Assembly (NCBI GenBank): GCA_905233515.1
Contig: CAJOEQ010000023.1
Coordinates: 583-20,246, forward strand
Origin: an uncultured Synergistales bacterium
GTDB lineage: Bacteria > Synergistota > Synergistia > Synergistales > Aminobacteriaceae
DNA length: 19,664 nucleotides
Reading direction: 5' to 3'
Shown: in pieces, positions 13,560 through 19,664 of the stretch
How positions within the stretch are numbered: the stretch's first letter is position 1
Layout: each line of letters begins with the position of its first letter
Notes under the pieces: model-generated
The model's database searches: none
Told to the model about the DNA's origin: nothing
Seen by the model: only the letters and a program-made list of their open reading frames with translations
Made by a program: the position numbers and the translations under genes

Positions 13560-14144
13560 TTGAAAGCTAAAATTTTTGCAGTGATAATTATAATAGCTCT
13601 CGGTGCATTCGTGGCAAATTCCGCAAAAGTCATCGATAAAGGCACTGAAGGACAATATACAGGTGTGAAAGCATTTGACGCGTCAGAGAGTTCAGGCAGC
13701 GACTGGGCAAAAATTTCAGAAGAAATCACGACAAACGCCGCAGAAATTAACGCAATTGATTTAAACGCACTCGGAGCAGGTAAAGCTATAAAGATTCATG
13801 GCACTGTCAGCGAGTTCTCATCTAAGGCAGGAGGTAAGCGAAAATCTATAATAATTACTCCTGAAAATTACTCGGGCAATATGATTTTTTCTGTTCAGTT
13901 AGGGAGCGTTTACACTGGTACAAGCGTAAGAGACTCTCAGACAATAAAGAAATTCGGCGACTTCACGAATCAAACCGAATGGAGTCAATATGCAAAGGCT
14001 TTGAATTCTCAATTAGATAAAGACGTAGTAACACCGCTTGCAATAAATGACTCAATCAAGGGCAAAACTATAACAGTTATCGGCGCGGCGGTCTCATCGG
14101 GGAATCAGGTAAATATTACTCCTGTCTCTATAGTGATTGAATAA
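13560..14144 (+). CDS. DUF2291-family protein associated with the sugar transporter
   Basis: A 194-residue protein beginning at TTG (13560-13562), the only start that fits the purine-rich AGAGGGGA (13543-13550) upstream. A hydrophobic N-terminal segment (about 5-21, IFAVIIIIALGAFVANS) looks like an uncleaved anchor or a signal peptide; no cysteine follows it, so it is not a lipoprotein as often predicted for the family. The rest contains IKIHGTVSEFSSKAGGKRK (about 78-96) and GKTITVIGAAVSSGNQVNITPV (169-190), which look like OB-fold-type beta strands. DUF2291 proteins are commonly found inside Rbs-type sugar transporter operons, and this position between the binding protein and the ATPase fits. 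Molecular function is unknown; family assignment is from memory of context and pattern. Confidence 0.75.
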   Translation: MKAKIFAVIIIIALGAFVANSAKVIDKGTEGQYTGVKAFDASESSGSDWAKISEEITTNAAEINAIDLNALGAGKAIKIHGTVSEFSSKAGGKRKSIIITPENYSGNMIFSVQLGSVYTGTSVRDSQTIKKFGDFTNQTEWSQYAKALNSQLDKDVVTPLAINDSIKGKTITVIGAAVSSGNQVNITPVSIVIE

Positions 14145-14162
14145 CGGAGGGGGATTTCTATA

Positions 14163-15707
14163 ATGTTTGAAGATCCCAATGTTGTTTTACACTGCGAAAA
14201 AATTGACAAAATTTATCCCGGTACTAAGGCTCTTGATGGAGTCTCGTTTGATTTACTCAAAGCAAAAGTAAATGTCTTAATCGGTGAAAATGGAGCAGGA
14301 AAATCAACTCTCATGAAAATGATAGCCGGAATTGAGCAGCCTTCATCAGGTAAAATGTATATGGACGGTCAAGAAGTCTACTTCAGGGACATTAACGACG
14401 CTAGAGCAAAAGGAATCGGAATAATACATCAAGAATTAAGCCTATTTCCAAATTTAACAGTTTATCAAAATATTTTCATGAATCACGAACAGACAAATTT
14501 CGGGCTGTTAAATGATTCGGCTCATATTGAGGGCGCAAAAAAGGTTTTAAAGCGTCTTGAGCATGAAATTGACCCTAATACACTAGTCGGAGATTTAAGA
14601 GTCGGACAGCAGCAAATGGTCGAAATTGCGCGCAATCTCGTGAGCAGTGATTTAAGAGTCTTAATTATGGATGAGCCGACAAGCTCATTATCTGCCGCAG
14701 AAGTTAAAGTTTTATTCAAGATTATGCGTGAATTACTCGAACAGGGAATCTCAATCGTATATATTTCTCACAGGCTCGAGGAAATTATGGAAATCGGCGA
14801 TCATGTTACGATTTTGCGCGATGGGAAGTACGTAGCCGACGCTGATATTAAAGATATAAAACTTGAATGGATAGTTGAAAACATGGTCGGGAAGAATACC
14901 CAGTATCACAGATTCACACGCAGTATTGACTTAGACAAGGCCGGAAAAATTTTAGAGGTCAAAAATTTATATTTGCCTAAAACTGGCGGCGGATGGCTTC
15001 TCGATAATGTTAATATGTTCCTGAAAAAAGGTGAAGTGCTAGGCATTTACGGACTTTTAGGAGCAGGCCGGAGCGAATTATTTGAGTGTTTAATGGGAAT
15101 GCACCCCGAACACAGCGGAGAAATTTTTTACAAGAATCAAAAAATGAAAGTCGGCACTATTGCAGATCAATTAAATGCGGGCTTTGCTATTGTTCCTGAA
15201 GATAGACAGAGACAAGGACTCGTGCAAAGTCTTGATATTTGCAAAAATGCTTCTCTTGCGTCATTGAGTGATTTTGCAAAATTCGGCCTCATGGATTATA
15301 CAGCAGAGGGCGCAGCAGTTGACGAAGAAATTAGAGAACTTCACATAAAAGTAGCTGATAAAACGCTGCCGATTCTTTCACTGTCAGGAGGCAATCAACA
15401 AAAAGTAGTAATCGCAAAAGGACTCATGACAAAACCGGAAATTTTATTAATGGATGAGCCCTCACGAGGTATTGACATCGGCGCAAAAACTGAAGTTTTC
15501 GAGATTATACACGAATTCTCGGAGCGCGGACTCTCAATAATTGTAATTTCGTCGGAACTCAAAGAAATAATGGCCATCGCTGATAGAATTTATGTTTTGT
15601 CAAATGGTAAATGCACAGCTGAATTAAAAGGTGCTGACATCACAGAAGATAATTTAGTACGTGCTTCATATGCTGGACTCGGCACGGGGAAAAATCAGGC
15701 TGCTTAA
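14163..15707 (+). CDS. Sugar ABC transporter ATP-binding protein, RbsA-like (two fused ATPase domains)
   Basis: A 514-residue ATPase that powers sugar import on the cytoplasmic face. Domain 1: Walker A GENGAGKST (41-49), Q-loop Gln90, signature LRVGQQQ (145-151) and Walker B LIMDEP (167-172). Domain 2: degenerate P-loop GLLGAGRSE (297-305), as usual in RbsA/MglA proteins, signature LSGGNQQKV (407-415) and Walker B LLMDEPSRGID (428-438). Length is normal. Domain 2 has the unusual loop of this family in which catalytic competence is reduced (family knowledge). GGAGGGGG follows the DUF2291 stop directly, with the ATG 10-18 nt later. The permease gene follows after 25 nt. Confidence 0.95.
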   Translation: MFEDPNVVLHCEKIDKIYPGTKALDGVSFDLLKAKVNVLIGENGAGKSTLMKMIAGIEQPSSGKMYMDGQEVYFRDINDARAKGIGIIHQELSLFPNLTVYQNIFMNHEQTNFGLLNDSAHIEGAKKVLKRLEHEIDPNTLVGDLRVGQQQMVEIARNLVSSDLRVLIMDEPTSSLSAAEVKVLFKIMRELLEQGISIVYISHRLEEIMEIGDHVTILRDGKYVADADIKDIKLEWIVENMVGKNTQYHRFTRSIDLDKAGKILEVKNLYLPKTGGGWLLDNVNMFLKKGEVLGIYGLLGAGRSELFECLMGMHPEHSGEIFYKNQKMKVGTIADQLNAGFAIVPEDRQRQGLVQSLDICKNASLASLSDFAKFGLMDYTAEGAAVDEEIRELHIKVADKTLPILSLSGGNQQKVVIAKGLMTKPEILLMDEPSRGIDIGAKTEVFEIIHEFSERGLSIIVISSELKEIMAIADRIYVLSNGKCTAELKGADITEDNLVRASYAGLGTGKNQAA

Positions 15708-15732
15708 ATAAAACGGGGTGAAATTATTAATC

Positions 15733-16761
15733 ATGAAAAAAGATAATAGCCAGCTAATTATGACTCTCTTAAAAGGTCGTACGTTTATAGTATTAATTTT
15801 GCTTGTAATATTCTTTAGTTTTGCGTCAAAATCTTTCTTATCATTGAACACTTTAACAATGGTAGCAAAGCACGTAGCTTTATATGGAATTCTCGCGCTC
15901 GGCATGACATTTGTAATTATCACGGGCGGCATTGATTTATCGGTCGGTTCAGTCGTCGGACTCGTCGGAATGTTAGCAGGCGGACTCATTCAGGAAGGTT
16001 TGACGATCGGCGGGAAGACGATTTATTTTACAGTTCCAGCTATTATTATATTAATGCTCTGTATAGGCTGCTTAATAGGACTTGTGAACGGCTTAATCAT
16101 CACAAAATTAAACGTAGCAGCATTTATTACGACTCTCGGTACTATGTATATTTGTCGAGGACTCGCGAATTTGAGATCAGGCGGCGCAACATTCCCGAAT
16201 ATAGGCGGCTTTGAAGGACTCGGAAATGTCGGACTAAAGGCACTCGGAGCTAACTGGCTGGGAATTCCTGCGGGCGTTTATGTTTTCGCTATACTCTCAA
16301 TAATTGCTGCTTTATTATTAAATCGGACTCCCACGGGCTGGCATTTATTAGCAGTCGGAGGCAACGAAAAAAGCGCAAAACTTTCAGGCATAAAATCAGA
16401 TCAAGTGAAAATTTTAGCTTATGTGATTTCCGGATTTTGTGCGGCTTGGATAGGATTAATTAACACTGCTCAATTATCGGCGGCACATCCTGCATCGGGC
16501 GACGGCTGGGAGATGAACGCAATAGCGGCGACTGTTTTAGGCGGGACTTCAATGTCAGGCGGCTCGGGTACTATAATCGGCACAATCGTGGGCGCGTTCG
16601 TTATAGGCGTAATCAATGACGGAATGACAATGTGCGGAGTCTCTGAATTCTGGCAGAAAATAATAAGAGGAGCTGTAATTATTCTCGCAGTCATAATAGA
16701 TCAGACTCAGAGAAATTTACAAGCGAAAATGGCTCTTCAAGCAAGAAACGAGTCGAAATAA
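15733..16761 (+). CDS. Sugar ABC transporter permease, RbsC-like
   Basis: A 342-residue inner-membrane permease (BPD_transp_2 family) that forms the sugar channel with the RbsA-type ATPase. The family signature LGMTFVIITGGIDLSVGSV (near residues 55-75) is intact, and eight or more hydrophobic helices can be seen, for example LIVLLVIF-type segments near the N-terminus and FVIGVINDG near 300. The loop after the signature (VVGLVGMLAGGLIQEGLTIGG) and GWHLLAVGGNEKSAKLSGI (about 201-219), the cytoplasmic coupling helix region, also fit. I start at the ATG at 15733; a GTG 15 nt upstream lies within the likely GGGGTG ribosome site. The isomerase follows after 24 nt. Confidence 0.94.
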   Translation: MKKDNSQLIMTLLKGRTFIVLILLVIFFSFASKSFLSLNTLTMVAKHVALYGILALGMTFVIITGGIDLSVGSVVGLVGMLAGGLIQEGLTIGGKTIYFTVPAIIILMLCIGCLIGLVNGLIITKLNVAAFITTLGTMYICRGLANLRSGGATFPNIGGFEGLGNVGLKALGANWLGIPAGVYVFAILSIIAALLLNRTPTGWHLLAVGGNEKSAKLSGIKSDQVKILAYVISGFCAAWIGLINTAQLSAAHPASGDGWEMNAIAATVLGGTSMSGGSGTIIGTIVGAFVIGVINDGMTMCGVSEFWQKIIRGAVIILAVIIDQTQRNLQAKMALQARNESK

Positions 16762-16785
16762 AATTTTTCAGGGGGGTTATTAATC

Positions 16786-18270
16786 ATGGCAGCAAAGAAG
16801 GCGGCAAAAACTATCAAGAAAGAAACCGCGAAAACTCCGGAACATCAGGGCGCGAAAATCAAAATCGGATTTGCTCCAACAAGGCGGGCTATTTTCTCAG
16901 CTCCTGCGGCTGTAGAATATAGAAAACTTACGGCGGCACGGCTCAAAGAGTTAAATATTGATTTTGTTGATATTGATGACGTAAACGAGGAAGGGTTATT
17001 ATATGATGACGCAGGACTCGAAAAGATTTGCGCGAAATTTAAAGCTGAAAAAGTAGCAGGCTTATTTATTCCACATGCAAATTTCGGGACTGAATACGAA
17101 TGCGCAAGACTCGCAAAAGAGTTAAATGTGCCTGTTCTCTTATGGGGGCCACGCGATGAGAGACCTGACAAAAACGGAATGAGACTCCGTGATAGTCAAT
17201 GCGGATTATTTGCAACTGGTAAAGTTTTAAGGCGATTCAAAGTTCCCTTTACTTACATGAATAACTGCAATTTGACAGATCCCGAATTTGAGCGCGGTTT
17301 ACGTGATTTTATAGCCGTCTGCAATGTCGTTAAAGTCTTCAGACACACAAGAATTTTACAGATCGGCCCTCGTCCGTTCGATTTCTGGTCAACTATGTGC
17401 AATGAGGGCGAATTACTCGAAAAATTTAACATTCAATTATCGCCGATTCCTCTTCCTGAATTATACGCGGAAATGAAAAAATGGCGTGAGGAGAAAAAAG
17501 AAGTCGCTAAAATCGTGAAATATTGCAAAGACAACATGATTTGCAAGATAGAAGATGACTCACTTGCTCACGTTGCAGAGTTAAAAGCAGCAATGAAGAG
17601 TTTAGCGGAAAAATACGGCTGTAATGCTATAGCGATTCAGTGCTGGAATGCTCTTCAGGACGAAATTAATATAATGCCTTGTGCCGCAAATAGTTTATTG
17701 AATGAAGAGGGAATCCCTGTTGTTTGTGAGACTGATATACACGGCACAATTTCGCAATTACTCGCAGAAGCAGCAACTATGAACGAACGCCGAGTAATGT
17801 TCTCAGACTGGACAGTTAGACACCCCGATAATGACAACGGCGAATTATTACAACATTGCGGGCCTTGGCCGATTTCAGTAGCTCAAGAAAAGCCGACTAT
17901 TTGCGTACCTGTTGCATTCCCTCAAAATGGAGCAGTCAGTGCAGAAGCTAAACACGGATTAATGAGTCTTGTAAGATTCGACGGAGACGGCGGGGAGTAT
18001 TCTATTTTGCTGGGTCATGCTCGCGGAATTGACGGGCCTTTTACTCGCGGGACTTATGTATGGATCGAAGTAAATAATTTAAAGCGTCTTGAGGCAAAAG
18101 TCGTCGAAGGGCCTTATATCCATCATGTTGCAGCGATTCACGGCGATATAGTACCGATTATTTATGAGGCCTGCAAATATATCGGAGTCAAGCCCGATTT
18201 ATATGATCCCATTGAAGATAAAGTAAAAGCCTACTTACACGGCGAAGATGTAAAATTTGATGAGGTGTAA
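16786..18270 (+). CDS. Sugar isomerase of the L-fucose/L-arabinose isomerase superfamily
   Basis: A 494-residue enzyme likely to convert an aldose to a ketose with a divalent metal. It belongs to the L-fucose/L-arabinose isomerase fold (COG2407-like) rather than to a named enzyme. Candidate metal ligands are Glu315 and Asp317 in VVCETDIHG, matching the Glu and Asp of FucI, and a C-terminal histidine among His446, His447 and His452 (PYIHHVAAIHGD). A Lys/Ala-rich leader of about 24 residues precedes the first strand IKIGF. A GGGGGG ribosome site precedes the ATG. The gene lies between the permease and a transketolase, 3 nt from the latter. Substrate unknown: fucose-type, pentose or a modified hexose such as sulfoquinovose are all possible. 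Confidence 0.85.
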   Translation: MAAKKAAKTIKKETAKTPEHQGAKIKIGFAPTRRAIFSAPAAVEYRKLTAARLKELNIDFVDIDDVNEEGLLYDDAGLEKICAKFKAEKVAGLFIPHANFGTEYECARLAKELNVPVLLWGPRDERPDKNGMRLRDSQCGLFATGKVLRRFKVPFTYMNNCNLTDPEFERGLRDFIAVCNVVKVFRHTRILQIGPRPFDFWSTMCNEGELLEKFNIQLSPIPLPELYAEMKKWREEKKEVAKIVKYCKDNMICKIEDDSLAHVAELKAAMKSLAEKYGCNAIAIQCWNALQDEINIMPCAANSLLNEEGIPVVCETDIHGTISQLLAEAATMNERRVMFSDWTVRHPDNDNGELLQHCGPWPISVAQEKPTICVPVAFPQNGAVSAEAKHGLMSLVRFDGDGGEYSILLGHARGIDGPFTRGTYVWIEVNNLKRLEAKVVEGPYIHHVAAIHGDIVPIIYEACKYIGVKPDLYDPIEDKVKAYLHGEDVKFDEV

Positions 18271-18273
18271 ATT

Positions 18274-19122
18274 ATGCGCAAAATTAAGAACGTTAAAGAT
18301 TTAAGCGTGAAAGCATTTGACATTAGGCGTGATGCACTTGATATTATCATGGCAGGCGGCGGCGGTCATATTGGCGGAGATATGAGCGAGCCGGAAATTT
18401 TATTAACTCTTTATGAGCGAATGAACGTAACTCCTGAGACTCAAGACAGCCCCGATCGTGATAGATTCGTTTTAAGCAAGGGCCATTGTGTAGAGACTCT
18501 TTATGCAGTCTTGAGTTATGAAGGCTTTATGAATCTTGACGAGGTCAAAGCAAAATTTTCACGTTTCGGCTCTGAATACATAGGCCACCCGCATAATACT
18601 TTACCCGGTATAGAAATGAATTCGGGATCTCTAGGTCATGGCCTGTCAGTAAGTGTAGGAATGGCACTCGCTGGCAAAATGGACAAGAAAAATTACCGTG
18701 TTTATACGTTAATGGGAGATGGAGAACTCGCAGAAGGTTCAGTCTGGGAAGGTGCTGCGGCGGCTGGTCATTATAGACTCGATAATTTATGCGCATTCGT
18801 AGATCATAATCATTTGCAGATTTCCGGAAATGTCGACGACGTTTTATCGCCCGGAAATATTGCTTTGAGGTTTGAGGCTTCAGGCTGGAACGTTATAAAT
18901 GTAATGAACGGTAATGACATTCAGCAGATTAGCGACGCTTTAGACATTGCAGAACGCACAAAAGGTTGTCCGACTGTAATAATAGCTGAGACTCTAAAGG
19001 GTAAGGGCTCGCCTCTCATGGAAAATAAAGCGGGCTGGCATCACAAATTACCGAATCAGGAAGAATATACACAAATCGCCGCAGATATAGCAGCATATAA
19101 GGAGGCTTTACTCAATGGCTAA
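18274..19122 (+). CDS. Transketolase, N-terminal (thiamine-diphosphate-binding) subunit
   Basis: The 282-residue N-terminal half of a two-subunit transketolase, which moves a two-carbon ketol unit between sugar phosphates. Recognisable are GGGGHIGGDMSE (28-39) with the phosphate-site His, SKGHCVETLY (68-77), HPHNTLPGIEMNSGSLGHGL (100-119), and the thiamine-diphosphate motif GDGELAEGSVWEG (149-161) ending in DHNHLQISG. The start is an ATG 3 nt after the isomerase stop. The gene overlaps the next by 8 nt. A split transketolase inside a sugar operon is usually a dedicated enzyme of one pathway rather than the housekeeping one, which I infer here too. Confidence 0.95.
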   Translation: MRKIKNVKDLSVKAFDIRRDALDIIMAGGGGHIGGDMSEPEILLTLYERMNVTPETQDSPDRDRFVLSKGHCVETLYAVLSYEGFMNLDEVKAKFSRFGSEYIGHPHNTLPGIEMNSGSLGHGLSVSVGMALAGKMDKKNYRVYTLMGDGELAEGSVWEGAAAAGHYRLDNLCAFVDHNHLQISGNVDDVLSPGNIALRFEASGWNVINVMNGNDIQQISDALDIAERTKGCPTVIIAETLKGKGSPLMENKAGWHHKLPNQEEYTQIAADIAAYKEALLNG

Positions 19123-19664
19123 TAAAATTGCAAATCGTGCTGTAATGTGTGAGGTCTTGAAAGAAGCTGCCTCACGTGATAAAAATATTGTCGTTCTTTG
19201 CAGTGACTCGCGCGGGTCGGCCTCGTTGTCTTCATTTGCTGACGAATTCCCCGCCCAGTTCGTTGAAGTCGGTATCGCTGAACAAAATTTAGTGAGTATT
19301 GCTGCCGGTCTTGCTTCATGCGGTAAGAAATCTTTTGCGGTTTCTCCTGCCTCGTTTATTTCGACTCGCAGTTATGAACAATGCAAAGTAGATTGTGCTT
19401 ATTCAGATACGAACGTTAAATTAATCGGAATTTCCGGCGGAGTCAGTTATGGAGCTTTAGGGATGACTCATCATTCTTGTCAAGATATAGCCGCTATGAG
19501 TGCAATTCCAAATATGCGGGTTTATTTGCCGAGTGATAGATTTCAAACTAGGTGCGTTTTTGAGGAGTTATTAAAGGATAACAAGACCGCTTATGTGAGA
19601 ATAGGCCGCAATCCCGTTGAAGACGTTTACAGCGAAAATAATATTCCCTTCAAAATGGATAAAG
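19115..19664 (+). CDS. Transketolase, C-terminal (pyrimidine-binding) subunit, cut by window edge
   Basis: Begins at ATG 19115-19117 inside the end of the N-terminal subunit gene, with GGAGG at 19101-19105, and remains open to the window end (183 residues visible). VEVGIAEQNLVSIAAGLA (about 52-69) carries the catalytic Glu that activates thiamine diphosphate. PASFISTRSYEQ (79-90), GALGMTHHSCQDIA (113-126) and YLPSDRFQT are typical of the second transketolase half. With the preceding gene it makes one heteromeric enzyme, with the active site at the interface between the two. The remaining C-terminal domain and any later pathway genes lie outside the window. Confidence 0.94.
   Translation, partial: MANKIANRAVMCEVLKEAASRDKNIVVLCSDSRGSASLSSFADEFPAQFVEVGIAEQNLVSIAAGLASCGKKSFAVSPASFISTRSYEQCKVDCAYSDTNVKLIGISGGVSYGALGMTHHSCQDIAAMSAIPNMRVYLPSDRFQTRCVFEELLKDNKTAYVRIGRNPVEDVYSENNIPFKMDK

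Overview
The window reads as a stretch of bacterial chromosome of moderate-to-low G+C (about 40% by eye). Secreted proteins carry Sec signal peptides without obvious lipoboxes, and the sugar-binding protein looks periplasmic, which points to a two-membrane organism. The gatCAB operon, DUF815 ATPase, Rbs-type sugar locus and AT-rich style are compatible with a gut or rumen Synergistetes, but no marker gene fixes the taxon and this is a tentative guess.

Layout. (1) 1-2258, minus: gatC-gatA-gatB, the tRNA-dependent amidotransferase, with gatB cut by the window edge. (2) 2266-3929, minus: a compact GATC-type restriction-modification pair (DpnA-like adenine methyltransferase, then DpnII-like endonuclease). 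Its likely promoter holds four GATC sites in 29 bp. (3) 3913-5073, minus: a DUF815 AAA+ ATPase whose conserved C-terminus is in another frame, beyond a run of seven A. (4) 5121-10310, minus: a tight five-gene operon of mostly unrecognised proteins. Four have signal peptides, two are tandem paralogs, and one is a TPR plus proline-rich protein. It ends in a strong terminator. (5) 10408-10746, plus: a small exported thioredoxin-like protein. (6) 10794-12124, minus: a FucU-type mutarotase and a PfkB sugar kinase, translationally coupled. (7) 12463-19664, plus: a sugar-uptake and catabolism operon: Rbs-type binding protein, intra-operon terminator, DUF2291 protein, RbsA ATPase, RbsC permease, L-fucose/L-arabinose-isomerase-fold enzyme and a two-subunit transketolase cut by the window edge.

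How the parts work together. Regions 6 and 7 diverge from one AT-rich 420 bp intergenic region and look like one sugar pathway: uptake, anomer interconversion, aldose-ketose isomerisation, phosphorylation and two-carbon transfer. The sugar is not settled. The binding protein keeps most ribose-contact residues, but the isomerase plus dedicated split transketolase resembles transketolase-dependent pathways for unusual sugars (sulfoquinovose, apiose), so this is the best candidate for something new. The GATC restriction pair is probably mobile: it sits between housekeeping genes and has fewer copies of the GAGTC pentamer that is strikingly frequent elsewhere in the window.
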